The notes under the pieces: model-generated
The model's database searches: none
Seen by the model: the letters and a program-made list of their open reading frames with translations, nothing else
What the model was told of the DNA's origin: nothing
Made by a program: the position numbers and the translations under genes
From: Acidobacterium sp.
GTDB lineage: Bacteria; Acidobacteriota; Terriglobia; Terriglobales; Acidobacteriaceae
DNA: 55,036 nucleotides
Assembly (NCBI GenBank): GCA_003131625.1
Contig: PKVY01000139.1
Location: 476 to 55,511, forward strand
Reading direction: 5' to 3'
In this document: positions 43,935-51,694 of the stretch, piece by piece
How positions within the stretch are numbered: position 1 is the first letter of the stretch
Layout: each line of letters opens with the position of its first letter

Positions 43935-44837
43935 GTGAAGCCTCTTCGCGCGCACATTTCCACCGCTGCAATTCTGGCGGTGATTGTGTTTTTGGGGGGT
44001 TGTCACGGTACGGAGAAGACGAGCAGCACGACGGAACAACAGGCGGCAGGAAAGAAGTATCACATCCGTGGAATTGTGGTGTCGAGCAATGCGAAGACTG
44101 GCGCGGTGACGGTGGATACGGACGCGATTCCCGGATATATGGATGCGATGACGATGCCCTACACGCTGGCGCAGCCGAACATTGCGAGCGAGCTGCATCC
44201 CGGCGACACGATTACGGCGACGCTGACCGTTTCGGCGGACGCGGATGTGCTGGATGAGATTGTTGTCGTGGCGCAGGCGAAGCCCGATTACAAACCGGCG
44301 GTGACGTACAACGACCTGGAGCCCGGCGAAGCGGTTCCGGATTTTCGTTTTCTGAATCAGAGCGGACGCACGGTGCGGCTGGGGCAATGGCACGGGAAGG
44401 CGGTGCTGCTGACGTTCATCTATACGCGGTGCCCGCTGCCGAACTTTTGTGTGCGGATGAGCCGGAATTTTGCCGAGATGGACAAGGCGCTGGAGAAGGA
44501 TCCAAAGCTGTATGCGAAGACGCATCTGCTGAGCGTGAGCTTCGATCCGAAGTACGACACGCCGCAGGTGCTGCGCAGTTATGGCGGCGCGTATACGGGG
44601 AACTTCACAAAGGAGACGTTCGGGCACTGGGATTTTGCTGCGCCGACGGAGCAGGATCTGCCGAAGGTGCTGCAATTTTTCGATGTGGGCGCAACCCCGG
44701 AGAAAGACGGGACGATCACGCATTCGCTTTCGACAGTGGTGATTGGGCCGGACGGAAAAATCTACAAGTGGTATTCCGGTAATGAGTGGACGCCGGAGCA
44801 GATGCTCGAGGATGTGCGGAAGCTGGCGGGTTCGTGA
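43935..44837 (+). CDS. SCO1/SenC family lipoprotein with N-terminal CusF-like domain
   Basis: 300 residues from GTG 43935. The signal AAILAVIVFLGGC ends in a lipobox (LGGC), so it is membrane-anchored. Residues about 35-115 form a CusF-like copper domain (HIRGIVVSSNAKTGAVTVDT, then GYMDAMTMPYTLA with the M-x-M pair, and LHPGDTITATLTVSADADVL). The rest is a SCO/redoxin domain: the copper Cys pair in YTRCPLPNFC and the distal His in THSLSTVVIGPDGKIYKW are present. SCO proteins deliver copper to the CuA site of cytochrome oxidase. The fusion would put copper capture and delivery in one chain. A GntR-like operator follows its stop. Confidence 0.88.
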   Translation: MKPLRAHISTAAILAVIVFLGGCHGTEKTSSTTEQQAAGKKYHIRGIVVSSNAKTGAVTVDTDAIPGYMDAMTMPYTLAQPNIASELHPGDTITATLTVSADADVLDEIVVVAQAKPDYKPAVTYNDLEPGEAVPDFRFLNQSGRTVRLGQWHGKAVLLTFIYTRCPLPNFCVRMSRNFAEMDKALEKDPKLYAKTHLLSVSFDPKYDTPQVLRSYGGAYTGNFTKETFGHWDFAAPTEQDLPKVLQFFDVGATPEKDGTITHSLSTVVIGPDGKIYKWYSGNEWTPEQMLEDVRKLAGS

Positions 44838-44840
44838 GGG

Positions 44841-44870
44841 TATGATGGTGCAGGAAGTGGTCTGACCACT
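44841..44870 (+). promoter_or_regulatory. Promoter and GntR/FadR-type operator of the sugar kinase
   Basis: A -10-like TATGAT (44841-44846) lies 3 bases after the SCO stop. AGTGGT-CTG-ACCACT (44856-44870) follows at the expected start of transcription and matches the FadR-subfamily consensus TNGTNNNACNA in full. Repression by a GntR-family regulator that responds to a sugar acid is inferred; no such gene is in the window. Confidence 0.6.
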
Positions 44871-44891
44871 ACAGCAAGAGGTGAATGAACG

Positions 44892-45980
44892 ATGGGAAGC
44901 GCTCTGACGATCCGCAAAGAGGGTGAACTGGATTTCTTGTCGCTGGGTGCGCTGGTGCATCGGCTGGATCCGGGGATCATTCCATTTCGTAAGGCGACGG
45001 AATGCGCGATCCACGTGAGCGGCGGCGAGTTTAACGTTGCAGCGAACCTGGCGGATTGTTTTGGGATGAAGACGGCGATTGCTTCGGCGATGGTGGATTA
45101 TCCGATCGGCGACCTGATCGCGGAGCGGGTACGGGCGATGGGTGTGCGGCCGTACTACCGGCACTTCAAGCACGATGGTGTGAGTGGGCCGAACATGGCG
45201 ACGGTGTACAGCGATCGCGGATTCGGAGTGCGCGCGCCTGTGGTGTTCTACAACCGATGCAATGAGGCGGCGGCGCAACTGCAGCCGGGAGACTTCGACT
45301 GGAAAGGGATTTTTGCGGGCGGCGTGCGCTGGGCGCACAGCGGGGGCATTTTCGCGGCGTTGTCGCCGACGACGGCACGACTGGCCGTCGAGATGATGAC
45401 GGCCGCGAAGAACGCGGGCGCGGTGACGTCGTTCGACCTGAATTTCCGCGAGAAGCTGTGGAATGTGAGTGGCGGAGCCGATCGCGCGGTCGAGGTGATC
45501 GCACGCATCGTAGAACACGTCGACGTGCTGGTGGGCAACGAAGAGGATTTGCAGAAGGGATTGGGGATCGAAGGGCCAAAAGTCGAAGACAAGACGAAAT
45601 CGAAGCTCGATCCCAGCGCGTTCTTCGGGATGATCGACAGGGTGGTGAAAAAGCATCCACAGGTGAAGGTGGTGGCGACGACCTTGCGCGAGGTGCACTC
45701 GACGAACCGGCACAGCTGGAGCGCGGTGGCCTGGGTGGATGGGAAGACTTACATGGCGCCAACCGCGGATTTGGATGTTTACGATCGCGTGGGCGGCGGA
45801 GATGGATTCGCGGCGGGATTCTTCTACGGATTGCTGACGGGCGCCGATCCGGAAGAAGCGGTGAAGCTTGGATGGGCGCATGGGGCGCTGCTGACAACAT
45901 TTCCGGGAGACACGACCATGGCAACGCTGGATCAGGTGCGGGCGTTTGCGAAGGGTGGATCGGCGCGGATACAAAGATAG
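44892..45980 (+). CDS. PfkB-family sugar kinase (2-keto-3-deoxygluconate kinase-like)
   Basis: 362 residues, ribokinase fold. The N-terminal motif ECAIHVSGGEFNVAANLADC and the C-terminal ATP/catalytic motif DRVGGGDGFAAGFFYGLL (with the catalytic Asp) are complete; GGGD replaces the usual GAGD, as in several KDG kinases. VTSFDLNFREKLW and VLVGNEEDL match KdgK enzymes that phosphorylate 2-keto-3-deoxygluconate from uronate breakdown. An operator of the GntR type directly upstream agrees with sugar-acid control. Fructokinase or another hexose kinase cannot be excluded. Confidence 0.82.
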   Translation: MGSALTIRKEGELDFLSLGALVHRLDPGIIPFRKATECAIHVSGGEFNVAANLADCFGMKTAIASAMVDYPIGDLIAERVRAMGVRPYYRHFKHDGVSGPNMATVYSDRGFGVRAPVVFYNRCNEAAAQLQPGDFDWKGIFAGGVRWAHSGGIFAALSPTTARLAVEMMTAAKNAGAVTSFDLNFREKLWNVSGGADRAVEVIARIVEHVDVLVGNEEDLQKGLGIEGPKVEDKTKSKLDPSAFFGMIDRVVKKHPQVKVVATTLREVHSTNRHSWSAVAWVDGKTYMAPTADLDVYDRVGGGDGFAAGFFYGLLTGADPEEAVKLGWAHGALLTTFPGDTTMATLDQVRAFAKGGSARIQR

Positions 45981-46052
45981 CGCCCAGGGAGTAATCCCCA
46001 ACCTGGCTGCGTTTCTGGCGGTCTCCAGTAGACTGGTGGGACTGGAGGACGC

Positions 46053-46439
46053 ATGGCCAAAGTGACAATTCTGTTCGGCCTGCTGCTGATCATGCTGGGC
46101 GTGATCGGGTATGTGGGGACAGGGTGGAAAGCGCCGACCGCGTTGATTCCCACTTATGTGGGAATTGTGTTCACCATCCTGGGTTTCCTGGCGCGACGGG
46201 GAAGCCCGAAGCGGCGCATGCTGATGATGCACATCGCCGTGACGCTGGGGCTGCTGGGATTTCTGGCGACGGCGAAATCGATCTGGGACTTCATTCAGAT
46301 GGAACGAGGCCATATGTTTGCGCGGCCGATTGCGGTCGAGGACAAAGCCGTGATGTCGACCATGCTGCTGATTTATGTGCTCCTTTGCGTGCGTTCGTTC
46401 ATCAAGGCAAGAAGACAGCCGGTAGCCGGTAGCCAGTAG
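46053..46439 (+). CDS. Four-helix membrane protein, unknown
   Basis: 128 residues with four helices: VTILFGLLLIMLGVIGYVG, ALIPTYVGIVFTILGFLA, IAVTLGLLGFLATAKSIWDF and a C-terminal one (VMSTMLLIYVLLCVRSFI). The pattern suits small acidobacterial and planctomycete membrane proteins of unknown role. The last residues (QPVAGSQ) and the stop are written by a heptamer repeat array. An ABC exporter gene follows. Confidence 0.65.
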   Translation: MAKVTILFGLLLIMLGVIGYVGTGWKAPTALIPTYVGIVFTILGFLARRGSPKRRMLMMHIAVTLGLLGFLATAKSIWDFIQMERGHMFARPIAVEDKAVMSTMLLIYVLLCVRSFIKARRQPVAGSQ

Positions 46440-46465
46440 CTGGTTGCTTGTAGCGGGGTAGCGTG
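46417..46465. repeat. Heptamer array AGCCGGT-like
   Basis: Seven units in 7-base phase: AGCCGGT, AGCCGGT, AGCCAGT, AGCTGGT, TGCTTGT, AGCGGGG, TAGCGTG, each diverging further along the array. It spans the stop codon of the membrane protein and runs to the start of the ABC exporter. Confidence 0.8.
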
Positions 46466-48286
46466 CGAATGGGTTCGGTGCCAGCGATGAACGCGGAGCG
46501 CGGAAGCAGGGGTGCGCGGCGCGCCGATTTGCCGAAGAAGAAGACGGACCTGAAGAAAGTGATGCCGGAGATCTGGAAGCTGGTCCGGCCGCGCCGCTGG
46601 CTTCTGCTGTTCGGCTTCTTTCTGATGGGGATCAACCGCGTGGCCGGGTTGGTGCTGCCCTTCTCGACAAAGTTTCTGATCGACCGGGTTCTGGGAGCGG
46701 GCGGCAATCCGCGTTTGCTGATGCCGCTGGTGGGCCTGGTTTTCAGCACGACGGCGATCCAGGCGGTGACATCGTTTTCGCTGACGCAGCTGCTTTCGAA
46801 GGCGGCGCAGCGCATGATCACAGAGCTGCGACAGCAGGTGCAGCAGCATGTGGGGCGGCTGGCGGTGAGTTTCTACGACGCGAACCGGACGGGGTTGCTG
46901 GTTTCGCGCATCATGAACGATGTGGAAGGCGTGCGGAACCTGATCGGGACGGGGCTGGTGGAGTTCGTCGGCGGCATGCTGACGGCGGGACTGGTCTTCG
47001 GTTACCTGGTCTACAAGCAGCCGCAAATGACTCTGATTGTCTTTGGTGTGGTTGGAGTTTTCGTCGTTGTTTTGCAAAAGGCGTTTAAGACGATTCGGCC
47101 CATTTTCCGGGAGCGGGCGAAGATTACAGGCGAGGTAACGGGCCGGCTGACCGAGTCGCTGGGCGGCGTGCGCGTGGTGAAGGGGTATCACGCGGAGCGG
47201 CGCGAGGCGCAGGTGTTCACTGTCGGGGTTCTGCGACTGCTGGACAACGTGATGAAGTCGCTGACGGCGACGAGCCTGCTGAGCCTTGCGGCGACGACGG
47301 TGCTGGGGGTAGTGGGCGGCCTGGTGATGCTGATCGGCGGGCATCAGGTGATCGGTCACCAGATGACGACGGGCGGCTATTTCCAGTACACGATGCTGCT
47401 GGCGTACATGATCGCGCCGATCTTCCAGATCGTGAATATCGGGACGCAGCTGACCGAGGCGTTGGCGGGGCTGGACCGCACGATGGAGATTCTGGGGGAG
47501 AAAGATGAGTTCGCCGATCCGGCCCGGGTCGAGACGCTCCAGGAAATCGTGGGCGAGGTGCGGTTCGAGGATGTGCAGTTCTCCTACGAAAAAGACAAGC
47601 CGGTCCTGCACGGGATTTCGTTCGAAGCGCAGCCGGGAACGGTAACGGCGCTGGTGGGGTCGTCGGGATCGGGGAAGTCGACGATCATCAGCCTGATCTG
47701 CGCATTTCACACACCGGATGCGGGGCGCGTGCTGGTGGACGAGGTGGATCTGTCGACGGTGCGGTTGGACAGCTATCGTTCGCAGCTGGGCGTGGTGCTG
47801 CAGGAATCGTTCTTGTTCGATGGGACGATCAAGGACAACGTTCTGTTCTCGCATCCGGAGGCGACGGACGAAGAGTTCCTGAGCGCATGCCGGATTGCGC
47901 GCGTGGATGAGTTTGCGGAGCGATACCCGGAAGGGTACGACACGGTCGTGGGCGAGCGCGGGGTGAAACTGTCGGGCGGACAGCGGCAGCGGCTGTCCAT
48001 CGCGAGGGCGATTCTGGCGAGCCCGCGGATCCTGATTCTGGATGAGGCGACGTCGTCGCTCGATTCGGAGTCGGAGTCGATGATTCAGAATGGGCTGAGT
48101 TACCTGATGCAGGGGCGGACGACGTTTGTGATCGCGCACCGGCTCTCGACGATTCGAAACGCCGATCAGATTCTCGTGATCGACGAAGGGCGCGTTGTCG
48201 CGAGCGGTACTCACGCGCAGTTACACGCTCGCGAGGGGCTCTATCGAGATCTCTACGAGACGCAGTTTGCCGACCAAGAGGACTAG
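46463..48286 (+). CDS. ABC transporter, fused permease and ATPase
   Basis: 607 residues, a type IV exporter half-transporter (MsbA/LmrA-like). Six helices lie between about residues 45 and 330 (LLLFGFFLMGINRVAGLVL, GGMLTAGLVFGYLVYKQPQM, and AATTVLGVVGGLVMLIGG). The nucleotide-binding domain has Walker A VGSSGSGKSTIISLICAFH, signature LSGGQRQRLSIARAILASP, Walker B ILILDEATSSLDSESESMIQ and the H-loop FVIAHRLSTIRNADQIL. GTG 46463 or ATG 46469 can start it. Leu codons are almost all CTG until 48142 and CTC or TTA after it, which suggests that the last 48 codons come from another genome. Its stop overlaps the convergent fabI stop. Substrate unknown. Confidence 0.88.
   Translation: MRMGSVPAMNAERGSRGARRADLPKKKTDLKKVMPEIWKLVRPRRWLLLFGFFLMGINRVAGLVLPFSTKFLIDRVLGAGGNPRLLMPLVGLVFSTTAIQAVTSFSLTQLLSKAAQRMITELRQQVQQHVGRLAVSFYDANRTGLLVSRIMNDVEGVRNLIGTGLVEFVGGMLTAGLVFGYLVYKQPQMTLIVFGVVGVFVVVLQKAFKTIRPIFRERAKITGEVTGRLTESLGGVRVVKGYHAERREAQVFTVGVLRLLDNVMKSLTATSLLSLAATTVLGVVGGLVMLIGGHQVIGHQMTTGGYFQYTMLLAYMIAPIFQIVNIGTQLTEALAGLDRTMEILGEKDEFADPARVETLQEIVGEVRFEDVQFSYEKDKPVLHGISFEAQPGTVTALVGSSGSGKSTIISLICAFHTPDAGRVLVDEVDLSTVRLDSYRSQLGVVLQESFLFDGTIKDNVLFSHPEATDEEFLSACRIARVDEFAERYPEGYDTVVGERGVKLSGGQRQRLSIARAILASPRILILDEATSSLDSESESMIQNGLSYLMQGRTTFVIAHRLSTIRNADQILVIDEGRVVASGTHAQLHAREGLYRDLYETQFADQED
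48142..48286. other. Composition and codon-use breakpoint (likely contig join)
   Basis: Here the Leu codon switches from CTG to CTC inside the strongly conserved H-loop segment HRLSTIRNAD of the ABC exporter. All genes before it are acidobacterial in kind; all after it are actinobacterial. The frame is kept. A join at a conserved motif is what an assembler or homologous recombination would make. The last repeat array of the acidobacterial family is at 46.4 kb. Confidence 0.6.
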
Positions 48287-49062
48287 CCCATGGCGTATGC
48301 GCCGCCGTCGACGTGAATGACCGAGGCGGTCGTCGCGCGCAGCAGAGGTGACAACAAAGCGACCGCGGTGTCGGAGATGGCACTGGCGTCGTGCACGTCC
48401 CAGCCGAGTGGTGCTCGATCGCCCCAGGACTCTTCAAAGAGCGAAAATCCCGGAATCGACTTGGCGGCCATGGTGCGAATCGGTCCCGCAGCGAGCATGT
48501 TGACCCGGATCTTGTCCGTACCGACTTCGCGCGCGAGGTAGCGGCCGAGCGATTCGAGCGCCGCTTTCATCACGCCCATCCAGTCGTACATCGGATAGGC
48601 CCGGGTGCCGTCAAAGTCCAAAGCCACCACCGATGCGCCGCCCAGGGCGTTGCTCTTTTGCAGCAGGGGACGAAAGGCGCCCACGAGGGCCGCCAACGAG
48701 TACGTCGAGATGTGCATGGCGGTCGCCACGTCTTCGTAAGGCGCGACGAACATGCCTTCGCCAAGGCAACTCGGTGGGGCGTAACCAATGGCGTGCACGA
48801 GTCCATCGAGGCGCCCGAATCGAGCTTCGATTTCCACGACGGCGGCGGCGATCTGCTGGGGACTGGTCACGTCAAGTTCGATTACCTCGCCAACGTCACC
48901 TAGCTTTCGGGCGGTGCGTCGAGTGATGGAGGTACCTCGCCCGGCGCCCGTGAGAGCGACGCTCGCCCCCTCTTCCAGGGCTCGCTGGGCGATGCCAAAC
49001 GCGAGGGAGTCGTCGGTCAAAACGCCGGTGACCAAGATGCGGTGATCGCTCAGGAGTGCCAT
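48283..49062 (-). CDS. fabI: Enoyl-ACP reductase, InhA-like
   Basis: 259 residues, reduces enoyl-ACP with NADH in fatty-acid elongation. ILVTGVLTDDSLAFGIAQRA is the atypical Rossmann start of FabI/InhA. The catalytic Tyr/Lys pair is in MYDWMGVMKAALESLGRYLA, which matches InhA (YNWM context), and AAGPIRTMAAKSIPGF and WGDRAPLGWDVHDASAISDT complete the family pattern. The end is VIHVDGGAYAMG. The InhA form is typical of Actinobacteria. Its TAG stop shares the palindrome CTAG with the ABC exporter stop. Confidence 0.92.
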   Translation of the reverse strand: MALLSDHRILVTGVLTDDSLAFGIAQRALEEGASVALTGAGRGTSITRRTARKLGDVGEVIELDVTSPQQIAAAVVEIEARFGRLDGLVHAIGYAPPSCLGEGMFVAPYEDVATAMHISTYSLAALVGAFRPLLQKSNALGGASVVALDFDGTRAYPMYDWMGVMKAALESLGRYLAREVGTDKIRVNMLAAGPIRTMAAKSIPGFSLFEESWGDRAPLGWDVHDASAISDTAVALLSPLLRATTASVIHVDGGAYAMG

Positions 49063-49105
49063 GTTGTTAGCGTACTTCTAGGCTTTACGAGCAATGAGGA
49101 CAACG

Positions 49106-49756
49106 ATGACGACAGTGGGCATCTTGGGTGGCACCGGTCCGGCCGGTAGGGGCGTCGCGATTCGTCTCGCGAGTGCGGGTTATGACGTCGTGCTCGGTTC
49201 TCGCGACGCGACGCGTGCCGAGGTGACAGCGACCACGTTGTTACCCCGCGGTACCGGTGTGGTTCGCGGCGCCTCCAACGAGGTCGCCGCAGACTGTGAG
49301 CTCGTCATCGTCGCCACGCCCTGGGACGCCGCGGTCGCCACCGTGATCGCGCTGAGGACTTCTCTCGCCGACAAGACGGTGATCTCGATGGTCAACGCGC
49401 TTGTTCGAGAAGGAAAAGAGGTTCTCCCGCTCTATCCCTCGCGAGGTTCGATGGCCGCACAACTGGCCTTCGCCCTACCCGAGAGCACGATCGTGGCCGC
49501 CTTTCACCATCTGCCAGCTCGACAGATGGAAGACCTCGACAGCGAACTCGACGCCGACGTGATCCTCTGTTCAGACGACGAGGGGGCGTGCCTAAAAGTT
49601 GCGGCGATGGTGGACTCGATGCCCGGGCTGCACGCCGTCGTCGCCGGGTCGATGTCCCTCGCGAGTGCCGTCGAGGCGTTCACCGCGGTGTGCATTTCGA
49701 TCAACATTCGCCAAAAGTCGTACAGCTACGTAAAGCTCGCCGGGCTCAAGCACTAA
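49106..49756 (+). CDS. npdG: F420-dependent NADP reductase-like
   Basis: 216 residues. The Rossmann start TTVGILGGTGPAGRGVAIRL with LGSRDATRAEV, a central IVATPWDAAVATVIALR and the C-terminal GSMSLASAVEAFTAVCISIN match NpdG, which moves hydride between NADP and coenzyme F420. F420 is made by Actinobacteria, Chloroflexi and archaea and is rare in Acidobacteria, so the gene agrees with an origin change at 48.14 kb. ATG 49106 is preferred because GAGGA lies 5 bases upstream; ATG 49094 is an alternative. The stop overlaps the next ATG by one base (TAATG). Confidence 0.85.
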   Translation: MTTVGILGGTGPAGRGVAIRLASAGYDVVLGSRDATRAEVTATTLLPRGTGVVRGASNEVAADCELVIVATPWDAAVATVIALRTSLADKTVISMVNALVREGKEVLPLYPSRGSMAAQLAFALPESTIVAAFHHLPARQMEDLDSELDADVILCSDDEGACLKVAAMVDSMPGLHAVVAGSMSLASAVEAFTAVCISINIRQKSYSYVKLAGLKH

Positions 49757-50952
49757 TGCAGCTCTATGACAGTGCGCGCCGTGGCGTGTTTCCTCTCGAG
49801 ATCGGCCCCGTCGCGACGCTGTACAGCTGTGGCATCACGCCGTATGAAGCGGCACACCTCGGACACGCCTTCGTCTATCTGACCTTTGACGTTCTGACTC
49901 GCCGCCTGACTGATGCGGGTCACGAGGCTCGCTGTGTGCGTAACGTCACCGACGTCGACGACGACATCCTGCGTGTCGCGCGCGAGCGTGGCGTCGACTT
50001 CCTTGAGCTGGCGAGCGAGCAGGTGCGCAGGTTCGACCACGACATGGCCGGGATCGGCCTCCTGCCGGTTGACGCGGCACCGCGTGCGACCGAACACGTC
50101 GAGGAGATGGTGGACTGGATCGCGCGCCTCGTCGACGACGGCTACGCCTACTCGGTCAACGGTTGGGTCTTCTTCGACTCGGGCGCCTACCCGGACTACG
50201 GCCGGCTGAGCCATCTCGACCACCCGACCATGATCGAGCTCAGTCGCGGACGCGGTGCCGACCCGGACGACCCCCGCAAGCGGCATCCACTCGACTTCGT
50301 GCTCTGGCAGGCATCGGCCGCCGGCGAGCCGAGCTGGCCCAGTCCGTGGGGACCGGGGCGCCCCGGCTGGCACATCGAGTGCACGGTGATGTCCACCGGC
50401 GCGCTCGGCCACCCCATCGACATTCATGGCGGCGGCGACGACCTGATCTACCCGCACCACGAGTCGGAGATTGCCCAGGCCGAGGCGGGAGGGGTCGCTC
50501 CCTACGTTCGGCACTGGACCCATGTGGCGATGGTCAACCTCGACGGCGTGAAGATGAGCAAGTCCCTGGGCAACCTCGTCTTCGTCCGCGACCTGGTCGC
50601 CCGCGTGCCCGGCGCGGCGGTGCGCCTGCTTCTCGCGGCGCATCACTACCGGCAGTCCTGGTCATACGACGACGCCGAGCTCGAAGTCGCCGCGACACGG
50701 CATCGCCGCTACCTGTCGGCGATGCAGGGCGGTGGCGCCATCGGTCACGAGGCGGCCCGTCGACACGAGGAGCGCTTCTTCGATCGCCTCGACGACGACC
50801 TCGACACACCCGGGGCGCTCCAGGAGCTCGACGCCATCGCGCAGGAGCTCTCGAGTGGCACGCAGGAAGATGGACCCGGCACCGAGGGTCAGCAGTTGCT
50901 CGGAAGGTTGATGACCGTGCTCGGCGCGGAGACCGAGGCCGTGCCGGGTTGA
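49756..50952 (+). CDS. mshC: MshC-like cysteine ligase (cysteinyl-tRNA synthetase family)
   Basis: 398 residues, a class I synthetase catalytic core. CGITPYEAAHLGHAFVYLTF (HIGH box), GEPSWPSPWGPGRPGWHIEC (zinc Cys), DIHGGGDDLIYPHHESEIAQ and VKMSKSLGN are intact. CGITPY at the N-terminus and the PSWPSPWGPGRPG segment, with a length near 400 instead of 460, fit MshC, which joins Cys to glucosaminyl-inositol in mycothiol synthesis. A true short CysS cannot be excluded. The first 110 or so codons use T-ending codons freely and the rest almost none, so a second join may lie in the conserved RNVTDVDDDI region near 49.93-49.97 kb. Confidence 0.75.
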   Translation: MQLYDSARRGVFPLEIGPVATLYSCGITPYEAAHLGHAFVYLTFDVLTRRLTDAGHEARCVRNVTDVDDDILRVARERGVDFLELASEQVRRFDHDMAGIGLLPVDAAPRATEHVEEMVDWIARLVDDGYAYSVNGWVFFDSGAYPDYGRLSHLDHPTMIELSRGRGADPDDPRKRHPLDFVLWQASAAGEPSWPSPWGPGRPGWHIECTVMSTGALGHPIDIHGGGDDLIYPHHESEIAQAEAGGVAPYVRHWTHVAMVNLDGVKMSKSLGNLVFVRDLVARVPGAAVRLLLAAHHYRQSWSYDDAELEVAATRHRRYLSAMQGGGAIGHEAARRHEERFFDRLDDDLDTPGALQELDAIAQELSSGTQEDGPGTEGQQLLGRLMTVLGAETEAVPG

Positions 50953-50956
50953 GCGG

Positions 50957-51652
50957 TCAGCGACCCCAGGGCGCGCGGTCGCCGCGAGCCCGGAAGCGGA
51001 GCACCGCCGAGGAGATGTTCTCCTCGAGGAACTTGTAGAAGAGCTGCCGCTGCGACACGTCGATCGCGGCCTCAACCTCCTGGCCCTCGCGACGGCGTGC
51101 GATCCAGGGCGGAACGCCGTCGGCAACCATCTCGGTACCGACGCGGACGTGCACGAGCGAGTCGTTGTCCTCACTGACGTGCACGGTCACTTTGAGAACG
51201 AGACCGGTGTGCTCGACGATCCGCCAGCTCCGCTCCCAGCGAGCCTTGCGAGCCGGATCATGAGCCAGACGGACGCTTTCATCGACGATGACGCTCTCGC
51301 CGCTGCGAGCCGCGCGGCCCAGCAGACGCCGGATGCTCTGATCGAGGTCGCGAGCGATCCAGTTGGTCAGCGACGGCGCACGGTCGTTGAGGTCGGGGAA
51401 ACCGTTGGGATCCTTGGCCAGCTCGCCGATCGCCTGCACGGTACCGGCGTGGCGGCGGCAGTACGTGATGCCGGAGAACGCGACGCTGTGGGCGGGGCAG
51501 AACGCGGCCGGGCACCGACGCCCGCGGCGATCCCGGTAGGCGCAGAGCTGCGCGTCCGTATGGGTGCACCCGCGCAGCGAGCAGGGCCTGAGCACTGACA
51601 CGGCGATGCCGTTGCCGCTGTCCTGGGGGCTGGGTTGGTACAAGGTGGTCAT
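50957..51652 (-). CDS. Cys-rich N-terminal protein, unknown
   Basis: 231 residues from ATG 51652, with GGAG 8 bases upstream. The first 65 residues hold eight Cys and several His (PCSLRGCTHTDAQLCAYRD, then RRCPAAFCPAHSV and CRRHAGTVQAI), enough for two zinc sites. The rest is charged with an alpha/beta look (WERSWRIVEHTGLVLKVTVH, VEAAIDVSQRQLFYKFLEEN). I do not recognise a family. It converges on the MshC-like gene with 4 bases between stops and lies downstream of the DAHP synthase. Confidence 0.55.
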   Translation of the reverse strand: MTTLYQPSPQDSGNGIAVSVLRPCSLRGCTHTDAQLCAYRDRRGRRCPAAFCPAHSVAFSGITYCRRHAGTVQAIGELAKDPNGFPDLNDRAPSLTNWIARDLDQSIRRLLGRAARSGESVIVDESVRLAHDPARKARWERSWRIVEHTGLVLKVTVHVSEDNDSLVHVRVGTEMVADGVPPWIARRREGQEVEAAIDVSQRQLFYKFLEENISSAVLRFRARGDRAPWGR

Positions 51653-51694
51653 CGGCGGCACTCCACGGGGACGATCCTACCCCGGGGCCATCGT

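Noticed and set aside
46463-49756. ABC exporter, InhA-like reductase and F420 enzyme as one functional locus
   Set aside because: The codon switch within the exporter and the opposite orientation of fabI make a shared origin doubtful.
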